A stretch of 47,458 nucleotides of DNA from an uncultured bacterium (GCA_902794035.1 CADBFN010000013.1:1-47458); one strand, 5' to 3'; positions 33,826 through 43,114 are shown, counted from the first letter of the stretch. The notes: generated by a model from the sequence alone, not told the origin. Numbers and translations: made by a program.

Positions 33826-33831
33826 TAAATA

Positions 33832-34605
33832 TTACACCAATGATGTATTCTTATTCTCAACAGCTGCTTTTTGTTCCTTAGTTACAGCTTCCACAAGGGC
33901 TTTGTACAAAAGCGGATGAACATTACCCTTTTGAACATCTCCATATATAACTGTTAAAGCCTGTTGAGGAGACAGAGCATTTTTATAAACACGTTTTTCT
34001 GTTAAGGCTGAATACCTGTCTGCAATATTTAAAATTTGCAAATTAATGTCAGGCACAAAATTTTTATCATTAATATTGTCGTGATGATATCTTATAAGTG
34101 ATAAAACTTCATCATTCAAACCTGAATTTTTAAGTAGTTGATAACCTAATTCAGAATGTAAATGCATAATTTTAAATTCTTCATCTGTCAATTTCCCATG
34201 CTTATTCAGAATTTCTGCAGGAATCAAAACCTTACCAAAGTCATGAAGCATTGCACCATCTTTCAGATCTTTAATGTTTACCTTAGATTTTAAAGCCGAT
34301 GGTAATACTTTGTATATTTTTCCGCAGATGTCGGCACTGTCACGACAATGCCCTTGTTTTAATTCGAAAAGCTCTTCCATATTTAGTTTTACGGGTATTT
34401 TGTTTTTTGACAAAATATTTTTCAGGTCAGGATTTTGAGAAATCATAGTTTTAATGCTTTTTTCATTATATAATTGCTCAACAGAATTGTTTTGAAAACT
34501 GTCACGCTTTATACTGTTCCCAAAAGGTATTGTTTGCCTGTTATTTAATTGTACCTGCGTTGCCGAACCTGTCAGCAGGCGCAAGGGATTAAATCCGATT
34601 CCCAC
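33832..34605 (-). CDS. HD-domain phosphohydrolase, degenerate HD-GYP
   Basis: The product has 257 residues. The HD domain shows GHCRDSADICGKI (first His), MLHDFGKVLIPAEIL (HD metal pair), HLHSELGYQLL, IRYHHDNIND and NIADRYSALTEKRVYK. That order is the HD-GYP order of cyclic-di-GMP phosphodiesterases, but the GYP triplet after the HH pair is absent (HHDNINDKNFV), so c-di-GMP hydrolysis is uncertain. The first 60 residues are polar and unstructured. There is no signal peptide. It may be a nucleotide phosphohydrolase in signalling. Confidence 0.8.
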   Translation of the reverse strand: MGIGFNPLRLLTGSATQVQLNNRQTIPFGNSIKRDSFQNNSVEQLYNEKSIKTMISQNPDLKNILSKNKIPVKLNMEELFELKQGHCRDSADICGKIYKVLPSALKSKVNIKDLKDGAMLHDFGKVLIPAEILNKHGKLTDEEFKIMHLHSELGYQLLKNSGLNDEVLSLIRYHHDNINDKNFVPDINLQILNIADRYSALTEKRVYKNALSPQQALTVIYGDVQKGNVHPLLYKALVEAVTKEQKAAVENKNTSLV

Positions 34606-34745
34606 TAAAAGACCACACTAAATTTTTCACACACGAATACTACTACTTGAATATATAAAGTAATTTTTTCTTCAATAATTGCGTAAAATAAAATTTTTGT
34701 AAAATTTTCTTAATATTAAAATTTAAGTGATAAAATACTATTGTT

Positions 34746-35660
34746 ATGAACGAAATTAAAAAAGTACTAATATGCGGAATAGGGGCTATAGGTTCGATAT
34801 ACGCTGATAAAATAAGTCGTTATGATAATGCGAACCTGAAAATTCTTGTTGATAAAGACAGGTTGGAAAAATATCAAAAAAATCCGAAAATTTTCAATGG
34901 CTATGAATTAAAATTAAATTATATATTGCCCGATAATACTGATTTTAAAGCCGATTTGATTATGATAGCTACCAAATATGACGGACTTTTTGATGCCGTA
35001 AAAAATATCAAAAATTTTGTAAAAGAAGATACAATTATTCTTTCTCTTTTGAACGGCATTACAAGTGAAAATATTCTTGCAGAAAAATACGGTTTTAGAC
35101 ATATAATTCACTCATACTTTGTTGGTCATAGCGCTATGCGTGATGGAAATAATATAACATTTGACGGCAAAGGTGACATTATTTTTGGCGTTCAAAACCC
35201 TGAAATTACAGATTTAAATGATGAAAAAATATTAGAAAATTTCTTTAATAAAACAAAAATTTCATACAAAATTCCAGATGATATTAAACGCTCTATGTGG
35301 CTGAAATTTCTGTTAAATGTGAGTTCTAACCAAACTTCTGCAATTCTTGGCAAGACTTTCGGGCAAATGCAAAATAGTGTCAAATTCAGAAAACTACTTG
35401 AAAATATAATGCTGGAAGTGATTGCTATAGCTAAAAAAGAAGGAGTAAAAAATACCAATTCATTACTTGAAGATGCATTTAAAGTTTTTGATACTATGTG
35501 TGCAGAAGGTAAAACCTCAATGCTGCAAGATATTGAGGCAGGCAGAAAAACTGAAGTTGAAATGTTTGCCGGTACAGTAATTGAACTTGGAGAAAAATAT
35601 AATATTCCTACCCCCTATAATAAAGTATTAAAAGAAATGATTGAAATTTTGGAAGATTAA
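34746..35660 (+). CDS. panE: 2-dehydropantoate 2-reductase (PanE/ApbA)
   Basis: The 304-residue NADPH enzyme reduces ketopantoate to pantoate for coenzyme A synthesis. The N-terminal Rossmann loop is VLICGIGAIGSIYADKIS, then ATKYDGLFDAVKNI and SLLNGITSENILAEKYG. The C-terminal helical domain has SMWLKFLLNVSSNQTSAIL and SMLQDIEAGRKTEVEMFAGTVI, with the expected Lys and Glu. A symmetric terminator follows 20 bp later. No other pan genes are in the window. Some paralogues of this family act on other keto acids. Confidence 0.92.
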   Translation: MNEIKKVLICGIGAIGSIYADKISRYDNANLKILVDKDRLEKYQKNPKIFNGYELKLNYILPDNTDFKADLIMIATKYDGLFDAVKNIKNFVKEDTIILSLLNGITSENILAEKYGFRHIIHSYFVGHSAMRDGNNITFDGKGDIIFGVQNPEITDLNDEKILENFFNKTKISYKIPDDIKRSMWLKFLLNVSSNQTSAILGKTFGQMQNSVKFRKLLENIMLEVIAIAKKEGVKNTNSLLEDAFKVFDTMCAEGKTSMLQDIEAGRKTEVEMFAGTVIELGEKYNIPTPYNKVLKEMIEILED

Positions 35661-35680
35661 AGCCTTTTTTTATAAAAACA

Positions 35681-35710
35681 AAAACCCTTCTGAATATTCA
35701 GAAGGGTTTT
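35681..35710. terminator. Bidirectional terminator between panE and thioredoxin-like gene
   Basis: The 15-base arms at 35681-35695 and 35696-35710 are perfectly complementary, with A and T runs at the ends. It serves both convergent genes. Confidence 0.92.
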
Positions 35711-35728
35711 TATATATTTAGATTTTAA

Positions 35729-36256
35729 TTATTTATTCTTTTTGTAAAAATCATTAATTAATTCGTTTAATTTAGCCATATCGCCAAAGTTTTCGTTTTT
35801 CAGCTGTTCACGTTTATCGGTTTTTGTATTTACCATATATACTGTAGGGAATGCAGCGATTTCATACTTTTTAACTGCTGCTTCATATTTTTTGTCTTCA
35901 ACATTAACTTTTACAAAGTTGAATTGATCTTTGTGGTTGTTATAAAGTTCTTCAAATATTGGCATAAATCTTACGCAGAACCCGCACCAATCAGCATAGA
36001 ACAAAACAATCATAGGTTTTTTAGCCTTAACAGCTTTTTCATACGGAATGCCAAAATGATATTCTGATGGCTTTTTAGTAGGTTCATTTTGATCCTGAGC
36101 AGGAGCTTCTGCCGGAGCATTAGCACTTGGAGCAGCTCCGCCTGCTAATAAACCTTTTATTTGATAATTTGTAACTGCAGTAAATGTTGTAGCTACTGCA
36201 ACTAATGTCAATAATCCCATTTTAAGAGCATTTTTTACATCAAACTCTGAACTCAT
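35729..36256 (-). CDS. Membrane-anchored thioredoxin-like protein
   Basis: The 175-residue product has an uncleaved anchor or signal segment (ALKMGLLTLVAVATTFTAVTNY, about 10-31). An Ala/Pro-rich linker (about 39-60) precedes a thioredoxin domain with FYADWCGFCVRFMPIFEELY, so its redox pair is CGFC, and the cis-proline segment AAFPTVYMV. It probably reduces or transfers thiols on the outer face of the membrane. Position gives no partner. GGAGG lies upstream of the start. Confidence 0.92.
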   Translation of the reverse strand: MSSEFDVKNALKMGLLTLVAVATTFTAVTNYQIKGLLAGGAAPSANAPAEAPAQDQNEPTKKPSEYHFGIPYEKAVKAKKPMIVLFYADWCGFCVRFMPIFEELYNNHKDQFNFVKVNVEDKKYEAAVKKYEIAAFPTVYMVNTKTDKREQLKNENFGDMAKLNELINDFYKKNK

Positions 36257-36367
36257 GTCTTATATCCTCCATTTAAATATTTACTTGTCAATCATATTAC
36301 AAACAAATTCACAGTTGAAATTTTAAAAACTTTTGTAAATTATTTTTAATAAATCTTAATACATGAC

Positions 36368-36407
36368 TTGCAAAAATATATATCATAGTATATACTTAGT
36401 ATATACT
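36368..36407 (+). promoter_or_regulatory. Promoter with tandem palindromes before sigma factor gene
   Basis: AGTATATACT occurs twice, at 36387-36396 and 36398-36407, each a perfect 10-bp palindrome, 11 bp apart and so on the same helix face. TTGCAA (36368-36373) sits 17 bp before TATACT (36391-36396), inside the first palindrome. This fits a promoter whose -10 region is covered by a repressor or autoregulator site. An AAGGCTT/AAGCCTT hairpin lies further down in the leader. Confidence 0.55.
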
Positions 36408-36489
36408 CCAAAGAGTTGTCTTGTGTTTACCCTATTAAGGCTTGGAAGCCTTAAAATCTTGCTGTGAAAAATAAGAGGAGTTTAATGTT

Positions 36490-37392
36490 ATGTCAAATGT
36501 TGAAAAAATTGTTCGTATGAAAAATTGTTATCAAGGTGTAGAAAGAAGAAGCGTACAAAGAGATGAAAACGATGAATTAAACACATATTTAAGAGAAATT
36601 ACATCTTATCCTCAATTGTCTGTTGAAGAAGAAAAAGAACTTTGTAAAAGAATAGAAAATGGTGATACCTCAGCTAAACAAGAACTTATAAGATCAAATT
36701 TAAAACTTGTTGTCACAATAGCAAGAAAAACAATACACATGTCAGGACTTCCTTTTGTAGATTTAATTCAGGAAGGTAACTTAGGCTTAATGGTTGCAGT
36801 TGAAAAATTTAATTACAAATTAGGATATAAATTTTCAACTTATGCCGGCTGGTGGATAAAACAGGCAATGTTTAAAGCAATTTCAGAACAATCACATTGT
36901 ATGAAAATCCCTGTTTATATTCAGGAAACTCTTTCTAAATATTCTAAAATTAAATATCAAATGGAGCAATCAACTAACAATCAGGTAAAGGTTGAAGATG
37001 TTGCAAAAGAGATGAATGTCGCACCGGAAAAAATAGAAATGTTTTTATCTGCATATACCAAAACTGTTTCAATTGAAAACGGAATTGAAAAAAATGACGG
37101 AAAAGAACTAAATGTTGCGGATATATTAGCTGATGAAAAAGCATTAATCAGCGAAAATGTCGAATATCAGTCACTTAAAAATGATATAAATAATGTTATT
37201 TCTACCCTGAAAGACCGCGAAAGAGAAGTTGTAAGAATGCGTTTTGGATTAGATGATTCTGAAAAATATACTCTTGAAGAAATAGGTAATATTTATGGTG
37301 TAACAAAAGAATGCATCCGTCAGACCGAAATGAGGGCATTGAAAAAGCTCAAAGCAACAGGAAGTGAGTTATTAGAATGTTATATTAATTAA
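36490..37392 (+). CDS. RNA polymerase sigma-70 family factor
   Basis: The 300-residue product lacks the long acidic region 1.1 but has region 1.2 ([24 protein letters not shown]). Region 2 is present with [35 protein letters not shown] and [14 protein letters not shown]. Region 3 follows, and region 4 has [48 protein letters not shown]. It could be the main or an alternative factor; the short N-terminus is like cyanobacterial group 2 sigma factors. GAGGAG precedes the ATG. A terminator follows, and the leader holds tandem palindromes. Confidence 0.95.
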   Translation: MSNVEKIVRMKNCYQGVERRSVQRDENDELNTYLREITSYPQLSVEEEKELCKRIENGDTSAKQELIRSNLKLVVTIARKTIHMSGLPFVDLIQEGNLGLMVAVEKFNYKLGYKFSTYAGWWIKQAMFKAISEQSHCMKIPVYIQETLSKYSKIKYQMEQSTNNQVKVEDVAKEMNVAPEKIEMFLSAYTKTVSIENGIEKNDGKELNVADILADEKALISENVEYQSLKNDINNVISTLKDREREVVRMRFGLDDSEKYTLEEIGNIYGVTKECIRQTEMRALKKLKATGSELLECYIN

Positions 37393-37422
37393 AATTTCTC
37401 GTGTTTATTGTAATCCTTTCAA

Positions 37423-37454
37423 GCCGTAATTCAATTAATGATTACGGCATTTTT
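37423..37454 (+). terminator. Terminator of sigma factor gene
   Basis: GCCGTAAT (37423-37430) pairs with ATTACGGC (37441-37448) around a ten-base loop, then A and five T residues. A TATAAT (37459-37464) for the next gene follows at once. Confidence 0.85.
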
Positions 37455-37485
37455 GTGTTATAATAAGGACATTTCAAGGAGAGAA

Positions 37486-37953
37486 ATGCTAGTAAAAATA
37501 TATACAGATGGAGCATGTTCGGGGAACCCGGGTAAAGGTGGTTATGGCACAATACTTATGGTCGAAGATGAATCAGGTAATGTTCATACAAAAGAAATAA
37601 CTCAGGGTTTTAAAAATACTACGAACAACAGAATGGAACTTCTTGCCGCAATTGTGGGATTAGAAGCTCTTAAAAGACCTTGTGATGTCGAATTGACATC
37701 AGATTCGAAATATCTTGTTGATGCGTTTAATCAAAACTGGATTGACGGGTGGATAAAAAAAGGCTGGAAAAATTCCAAAAAAGAATCTGTTAAAAATCGC
37801 GATTTGTGGGAACGGCTCTTAAAAGCAAAAGAACCGCATAATGTAAAATTTATTTGGATAAAAGGTCATGCAGGTCATGAATTCAATGAACGTTGTGACC
37901 GTATGGCTGTTGAATCGGCAAATTCTGAAAATTTACTTGAAGATAATTTTTAA
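37486..37953 (+). CDS. rnhA: Ribonuclease HI
   Basis: The 155-residue enzyme cuts the RNA strand of RNA-DNA hybrids. The catalytic acids lie in KIYTDGACSGNPGKGG (Asp), NNRMELLAAIVG (Glu), ELTSDSKYLVDAF (Asp) and NERCDRMAVE (Asp), with the active-site His in IKGHAGHEFNE. The start at 37486 is set by AAGGAG; the frame extends further upstream through the terminator of the previous gene, which is not coding. Its stop directly abuts the stop of the convergent thioredoxin gene with no spacer. Confidence 0.97.
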   Translation: MLVKIYTDGACSGNPGKGGYGTILMVEDESGNVHTKEITQGFKNTTNNRMELLAAIVGLEALKRPCDVELTSDSKYLVDAFNQNWIDGWIKKGWKNSKKESVKNRDLWERLLKAKEPHNVKFIWIKGHAGHEFNERCDRMAVESANSENLLEDNF

Positions 37954-38256
37954 CTAAATATATTTCATAACTTGATTAAGTAATTCATTTTTTGTATGAA
38001 ATCCGGAAAATTTGAGAACCTTTTCGCCATTTTTGAATAATATAAATGTCGGATAACCGCTGATTTTATATTTGTTTATAAGGTTTGGGCTTTCATCACC
38101 ATCTACTATACCGATTCTGATATCTGAATTTTCAAATTCCTGAAGTTCTATTCTTTGTTTCATGCAGTATCCGCACCAGGTTGTATAAAATTCGATTAAT
38201 TTTAATCCGCTTTTTATTTCTTGGTCAAAATTTTCTTCATTTAATTCTATTATCAT
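37954..38256 (-). CDS. Thioredoxin
   Basis: This is a 100-residue single-domain thioredoxin. LIEFYTTWCGYCMKQRIEL gives active site CGYC (non-standard; thioredoxin 1 has CGPC), DGDESPNLINKYKISGYPTFILF contains the cis-proline, and FSGFHTKNELLNQVMKYI ends it. The Tyr in CGYC is closer to glutaredoxin-like redox pairs, so its potential may differ from thioredoxin 1. AAGGAGA lies before the start. A partner reductase is not in the window. Confidence 0.92.
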   Translation of the reverse strand: MIIELNEENFDQEIKSGLKLIEFYTTWCGYCMKQRIELQEFENSDIRIGIVDGDESPNLINKYKISGYPTFILFKNGEKVLKFSGFHTKNELLNQVMKYI

Positions 38257-38290
38257 AGTTATCTCCTTGTTAAAAAATATTATTTACTGA

Positions 38291-38581
38291 TTAACTGATA
38301 ATAAAATCCGCTTTTTGGGCAGTATAGTAGTCTTTATAATTTAGAATTACGTTATTGTTTTTGGGAATTGAATTTAATATTCGTTTTTGTTTTGCCATGT
38401 TTTTGCATTGTGCAAAATCCAAAACAGTTAAAGCAAATGAAATTGCAAAAATAAAACAACTTATTGCAATAATTGGTAAAAATAAAATGTTTTCTAACCG
38501 GATGTAAAATACTAATGATAAACTGAATAAAAATCCTAAAGCGTTAAATAACATAGTAAATAAATACAGTAAATTTTTCAT
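38291..38581 (-). CDS. Small membrane protein, unknown
   Basis: The 96-residue product has two membrane helices (about 3-24 LLYLFTMLFNALGFLFSLSLVF and about 30-54 ENILFLPIIAISCFIFAISFALTVL). A cytoplasmic basic tail follows (CKNMAKQKRILNSIPKNNN). I recognise no family. I chose the ATG at 38581 because AAAGGAA lies just upstream; the longer frame to 38638 begins without one. It lies 34 bp after the thioredoxin start on the same strand, possibly cotranscribed. Confidence 0.6.
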   Translation of the reverse strand: MKNLLYLFTMLFNALGFLFSLSLVFYIRLENILFLPIIAISCFIFAISFALTVLDFAQCKNMAKQKRILNSIPKNNNVILNYKDYYTAQKADFIIS

Positions 38582-38667
38582 TTCCTTTCTCCTATCTGTC
38601 AATTTCAACATTTTTATGCTAATGTATTGATACGTCATAAACGGTTATATATTTTAAGGAGTAATAA

Positions 38668-39627
38668 ATGTTAGATAAACCAAGATATTCAAGGGTTTCA
38701 GACATAATAGATTTGGCAACATATATGGCATCAAAGGTTCAGGGAATTACTATTCCCGATATTATGGAAAGGTATGCCGTTTCACGAAGAACTGCTGAGA
38801 GAATGCGTGACAGTCTGATGAATATTTTTCCTGAAGTTGATGAAATTGAAACCAATGATACATATAAGCATTGGGGTTTTTCTAATAATGTTATCTCAAG
38901 TCTGATAAGTTTTAGTGCTAAAGAAATTGCAAATATTGAGCAAATGCAAAGACGTACTACAAATAAAGAACTTAAAAAAGAGTTATCCGAAACTCTAACT
39001 AAAATAAAGGCATTAACTAATAAAAGACAGACAAATGCTGAGGAAAATATTGAACTTTTTATGCAGACAGAAGGTTATGCGGTAAGACAGATGCCTCAAT
39101 ATAGTATAAATATCGGGACTTTGGATATTATAAGAAAAGCATTGCAGTTATCTAAGAAAGTAACAGGAATTTATCATGACAAAAAACGTGAAATTGAACC
39201 TTTGGGCATGATTTATGGGGCAAAAATTTATCTTGTAGCAAGGGAAAAATCAAAAGGTGACGGGATTTATAATTATCTTTTGCATAAATTTTCGGATTTA
39301 AAATTAACAGAAAAATCATTTGATAAAGGTGATTTTAATTTGCAGGAATATTCAAAACAATCATTCGGTGTTTATCATGGTGAAATTTTAAATGTAAAAC
39401 TTTTATTCTCTAAGGAATTAGCGCAAGAGGCCGAGAATTTTAATTTTCACCCGACACAAAAGGGTAAATTTAATGAAGACGGAACATACACTGTTACATT
39501 CAAAGCAAGTGGAAACAAAGAAATAATCTGGCATGTTTTCAGATGGGGTGCGGGATGTAAAATCATTGCTCCAAAATCTTTGCAAAATGAATACAAACAG
39601 TATTTGAAAGATTGTTTAAATAATTAG
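38668..39627 (+). CDS. WYL-domain transcriptional regulator
   Basis: The 319-residue product has an N-terminal winged HTH (SRVSDIIDLATYMASKVQGITIPDIMERYAVSRRTAERMRDSL, about 7-50), a helical linker, and a WYL domain with KKREIEPLGMIYGAKIYLVARE. The canonical Trp-Tyr-Leu is altered here to Ile-Tyr-Leu. A WCX-like end follows. Members respond to nucleic acid or small ligands and often regulate DNA-damage or defence genes. No defence genes are evident beside it, so its target is unknown. AAGGAG precedes the start. It converges with hydG, leaving four bases between. Confidence 0.9.
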   Translation: MLDKPRYSRVSDIIDLATYMASKVQGITIPDIMERYAVSRRTAERMRDSLMNIFPEVDEIETNDTYKHWGFSNNVISSLISFSAKEIANIEQMQRRTTNKELKKELSETLTKIKALTNKRQTNAEENIELFMQTEGYAVRQMPQYSINIGTLDIIRKALQLSKKVTGIYHDKKREIEPLGMIYGAKIYLVAREKSKGDGIYNYLLHKFSDLKLTEKSFDKGDFNLQEYSKQSFGVYHGEILNVKLLFSKELAQEAENFNFHPTQKGKFNEDGTYTVTFKASGNKEIIWHVFRWGAGCKIIAPKSLQNEYKQYLKDCLNN

Positions 39628-39631
39628 TAAA

Positions 39632-41056
39632 CTAAAATCTGAAATCACGTTGTCCCTGTTCAATTTTTTCAAGGTATTCTTTTGTCTTGTCTTTTACAAC
39701 CTGCGTTGTTTCAAGGGTTTCCAGTTCTTTTTTAATTAATTCATAGCCGATTTTTTTTGTATCATCGCATGCATAATCTTCTAAATACTCTTTCAGAGTA
39801 ATCAGTGCATTCGGGTGGCAAAAATTATGAATTTGTCTGTCTTTGCATATTTCCATAAACTTGTCACCAACTCTGCCTGCTCTGTAGCATGCAGTACAAA
39901 AACTCGGTACATAATCCATTTGCATAAGCCATTTTATTACTTCATCGAGAGTTCTGCGGTCTTCAACATCAAATTGTGCAGTGTCTTCTTCTGATTCATC
40001 TTCAGGATGTGCATAACCTCCGACACTTGTTTTTGAACCGCCCGAAATTTGCGAGATTCCCAAATCCAAAACTCTTTTCCTTGTTTTTGCACTTTCTCTT
40101 GTAGATATAATCATACCCGTATAAGGTACAGCTATTCTTATACAAGCAACAATTTTTGCAAATGTATCGTCATCAATTCCGTTTTCAAAAGCACTTGGAT
40201 CAATATCGTCAGCTTTTCTTATACGAGGAACAGAAATTGTATGAGGACCTACTCCGAACTTAGCTTCTAAATGTTCTGCATGCATCAAAAGTGCGCTGAA
40301 TTCGTATTTATATGTCGAAAGTCCAAACAAAACTCCCATTCCTACATCATCAATTCCGCCTTCCATTGCTCTGTCCATGGCTTCAGTATGGTAGTCATAA
40401 TTATGTTTAGGACCTGTCGGATGAAGTTTTTCATATCTTTCTTTATCATAAGTTTCCTGAAATAAAATATATGTGCCAATGCCGGCTTCTTTCAGTTTGC
40501 GGTAATTTTCAACGGTAGTTGCTGCAATATTTACGTTTACTCTGCGGATAGCACCGTTTTTGTGATTTATTGAATAAATTGTTTTAATAGATTCCAGTAC
40601 ATATTCAATAGGGTTATTAACAGGATCTTCTCCGGTTTCAAGAGCGAGTCTTTTATGTCCCATATCTTGCAGGGCGATTACTTCTTCACGAATTTCGTCC
40701 TGAGTCATTTTCTTTCGCGGAATGTGCTTATTTTTAGCATGGTATGGGCAATACACACAACCGTTTACACAGTAATTTGATAAATATAACGGAGCAAATA
40801 AAACAATTCTGTTTCCGTAATACTCTTGTTTAATTTTTTTTGCAAGCGAGTATATTTCTTCATTCTTTTCATCAATTTCGCATGCAAGTAAAACGGATGC
40901 TTCTTTGTGATTTAATCCGTTGCCTAATTTTGCTTTTTCAAGAATTTTATCAATCAATTCTACATTATTTTTATTTTCATCTGCATATTTTAATGTTGAT
41001 AAAATTTCTTCGTTATTTATAAATTCGGTTGCGTGAGATGATCTTACATCATACAT
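39632..41056 (-). CDS. hydG: HydG, [FeFe]-hydrogenase H-cluster maturase
   Basis: The 474-residue radical SAM tyrosine lyase makes CO and cyanide ligands for the H-cluster. The radical SAM cysteines are in NYCVNGCVYCPYH (CxxxCxxC). The second, C-terminal cluster motif is CTAC followed by exactly 22 residues and CHPNA, giving the CX2CX22C that separates HydG from ThiH. The protein is full length. hydE, hydF and hydA are absent from the window. It follows a ROK kinase by 24 bp. It implies hydrogen metabolism and an anaerobic life. Confidence 0.96.
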   Translation of the reverse strand: MYDVRSSHATEFINNEEILSTLKYADENKNNVELIDKILEKAKLGNGLNHKEASVLLACEIDEKNEEIYSLAKKIKQEYYGNRIVLFAPLYLSNYCVNGCVYCPYHAKNKHIPRKKMTQDEIREEVIALQDMGHKRLALETGEDPVNNPIEYVLESIKTIYSINHKNGAIRRVNVNIAATTVENYRKLKEAGIGTYILFQETYDKERYEKLHPTGPKHNYDYHTEAMDRAMEGGIDDVGMGVLFGLSTYKYEFSALLMHAEHLEAKFGVGPHTISVPRIRKADDIDPSAFENGIDDDTFAKIVACIRIAVPYTGMIISTRESAKTRKRVLDLGISQISGGSKTSVGGYAHPEDESEEDTAQFDVEDRRTLDEVIKWLMQMDYVPSFCTACYRAGRVGDKFMEICKDRQIHNFCHPNALITLKEYLEDYACDDTKKIGYELIKKELETLETTQVVKDKTKEYLEKIEQGQRDFRF

Positions 41057-41080
41057 TTTATTCTCTCTCCAATATCTTTT

Positions 41081-42031
41081 CTATTCATCAATCAGCATGC
41101 TTGCACCGATTACACCTGCGCTGTTGCCCAACTGAGCCGGTACAATCTCAACTGCTTCTCCTGCCACTACCATAGCTCTTTGTTTAACTGTTCGTCTTAT
41201 AGGTTCAAGCAACAGATCTCCACATTCTGCAACTCCACCGCCCACGATTACTTTTTCAGGATTTAATAGATTGATTACACTTGTCAGTCCAAGTCCTATA
41301 TATTCACCCATAATTTCAAAAATGCGTTTTGCGACAGGATCCCCTGCTTCGGCAGCTTTCGCAACTATATAAGGAGTAATTTCTCCATCGCTTGCCATTT
41401 CTGCAAATTTAGCAGATTTCCCTCCACGAATATAATCCTGAGCCATTGCGACAATAGACGGACCTGATGCGTACGCTTCCAGACAGCCTGTATCACCGCA
41501 TCCGCATATTGCGCCATCTTTAGCCACAAGTTTTATATGTCCGATTTCGCCTGCGGCATTTGATGCTCCGCGTACTAATTTCCCGTTTATTACAAGTCCT
41601 GAACCAATACCTGTTCCGACCGTAATACAAACAAAATTTTCACAACCTTTACCTGCTCCAAATTTTAATTCTCCCAATGCTGCACATCGTACATCATTGT
41701 CAATTCTTACAGGGATATGAAATTCATCTTCAATCATTTTTGCAATTGGAACATCCACCCATCCCGGAATATTTGGAGCTAATTTTACTATACCTTTTTT
41801 ACAATCAATTTGTCCAGGAAAATCAAAACCGATAGCTTCAATTGTTTTTTCATCAGTTCTGGTTTCATTCATCAAATCTCTGATTGATTGTTTTATATTA
41901 TTTACTGTATATTCAAAACCCATTTTTGCATACGTCGGAACACTGTTTGAATAAATTATTTTGCCTTTTTCATCAACTAAGGCTATTTTAACATTTGTAC
42001 CGCCAACATCTATTCCGATTCTTTTTCCCAT
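41081..42031 (-). CDS. ROK-family sugar kinase (glucokinase-like)
   Basis: The product has 316 residues. The ATP site is GIDVGGTNVKIALVD; catalytic and sugar contacts lie in IDNDVRCAALGE and GTGIGSGLVINGKLVRG. The ROK zinc motif is AAGEIGHIKL with CGCGDTGCLEAYAS. Members phosphorylate glucose or N-acetylated hexoses. The enzyme probably feeds glycolysis. Which sugar it uses cannot be read from sequence. It is upstream of hydG and probably cotranscribed with it. Confidence 0.92.
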   Translation of the reverse strand: MGKRIGIDVGGTNVKIALVDEKGKIIYSNSVPTYAKMGFEYTVNNIKQSIRDLMNETRTDEKTIEAIGFDFPGQIDCKKGIVKLAPNIPGWVDVPIAKMIEDEFHIPVRIDNDVRCAALGELKFGAGKGCENFVCITVGTGIGSGLVINGKLVRGASNAAGEIGHIKLVAKDGAICGCGDTGCLEAYASGPSIVAMAQDYIRGGKSAKFAEMASDGEITPYIVAKAAEAGDPVAKRIFEIMGEYIGLGLTSVINLLNPEKVIVGGGVAECGDLLLEPIRRTVKQRAMVVAGEAVEIVPAQLGNSAGVIGASMLIDE

Positions 42032-42216
42032 AATTATCCCCTTATTTAATTTTTTAAACTATATTATTATGATAAAACAAACATTTTAAAAATTATATAG
42101 TTATTTATTTTCTAATTTAACTGTATTGATATTAAAATAATATAAAGTTTTCCTTTATATGAAAGATTTATAATATAATTGATTTATCGGATAGTTTATA
42201 AGAGAGGATAGTAAAT

Positions 42217-43026
42217 ATGATAGATAAAACCGCAATAATTGATCCGTCAGCACAAATAGCAGATGATGCGATAATCGGACCTTATGTTGTTATCGGGAAA
42301 AATGTAAAAATCGGCAGTGGAACAAGAGTAATTTCAAACGCTCATATTGAATATGCAGAAATTGGTAAAAATTGTACAATTTCACCTTTTACAACCATTG
42401 GTTCTGAGCCTCAGGATTTGGGTTACAAGGGTGAAGAAACGAAAGTTATTATTGGTGATGAAACAATAATCAAAGAAAATGTAACTATTCACAGAGCAGC
42501 AGCCTGTGGTGATTATACTACAAGAATTGGCAATAAATGTTTAATTATGGTAGGCGCACATGTTGCTCATAACTGCGTACTTGAAGATCAGGTTATTTTG
42601 GCAAACCTTGTTACTTTGGGTGGTCATGTTCATGTTGAATTCGGTGCATTTGTCGGAGGAATGAGCGTATTCCACCAAAATATCAGAATCGGTACAATGT
42701 CTATAGTAAGCGGATTTAGTGCATCAAGACAGGATATTCTTCCGTATTCAAAAGGTGAAGGAAGACCGCCTGTACCAAGAACTATAAATGTTATTGCCCT
42801 AAAACGCAGAGGGGTTGATTTAGAAACAAGAACTCATCTTAATGAAGCATTTAAACTTTTAATAAGTGAAGATTACAATACATCTCAGGCTATTGAAAAG
42901 ATTAAAGCAGAAATTCCTACAAATCAATATATTGAAAAAATGATTGATTTTATACAAAGTTCAAAACGCGGAGTATTGTTAAAAACTCACAAGTCAGGAT
43001 ATCAATCCTTAAGTGATGAAGAATAA
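42217..43026 (+). CDS. lpxA: UDP-GlcNAc O-acyltransferase LpxA
   Basis: LpxA starts lipid A synthesis by moving a hydroxyacyl chain from ACP to UDP-GlcNAc. The 269-residue protein consists of left-handed beta-helix hexapeptides with GAHVAHNCVL carrying the catalytic His (about 121-124), VILANLVTLGGHVHVEFGAFVGGMS, and the helical C-terminus. GAGAGGA precedes the ATG. It stands alone; lpxB, C and D are elsewhere. Its presence shows a Gram-negative type outer membrane. Confidence 0.95.
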   Translation: MIDKTAIIDPSAQIADDAIIGPYVVIGKNVKIGSGTRVISNAHIEYAEIGKNCTISPFTTIGSEPQDLGYKGEETKVIIGDETIIKENVTIHRAAACGDYTTRIGNKCLIMVGAHVAHNCVLEDQVILANLVTLGGHVHVEFGAFVGGMSVFHQNIRIGTMSIVSGFSASRQDILPYSKGEGRPPVPRTINVIALKRRGVDLETRTHLNEAFKLLISEDYNTSQAIEKIKAEIPTNQYIEKMIDFIQSSKRGVLLKTHKSGYQSLSDEE

Positions 43027-43039
43027 AAGTTCTAAAAGG

Positions 43040-43056
43040 CGAGATTTTAAATCTCG
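43040..43056 (+). terminator. Weak hairpin after lpxA
   Basis: CGAGATTT (43040-43047) pairs with AAATCTCG (43049-43056), although the apex must open to form a loop. The T tail is poor. It may be a terminator for lpxA. Confidence 0.45.
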
Positions 43057-43114
43057 TCTATTTAATTAAATAATAAGATAATGAAGTATATTTTTTTTGT
43101 GTTATACTTTTTTT

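Noticed and set aside
38668-39627. WYL regulator plus SNF2 helicase as a defence island
   Set aside because: They are separated by hydG, a kinase and lpxA, and no nuclease, methylase or other defence gene accompanies either.
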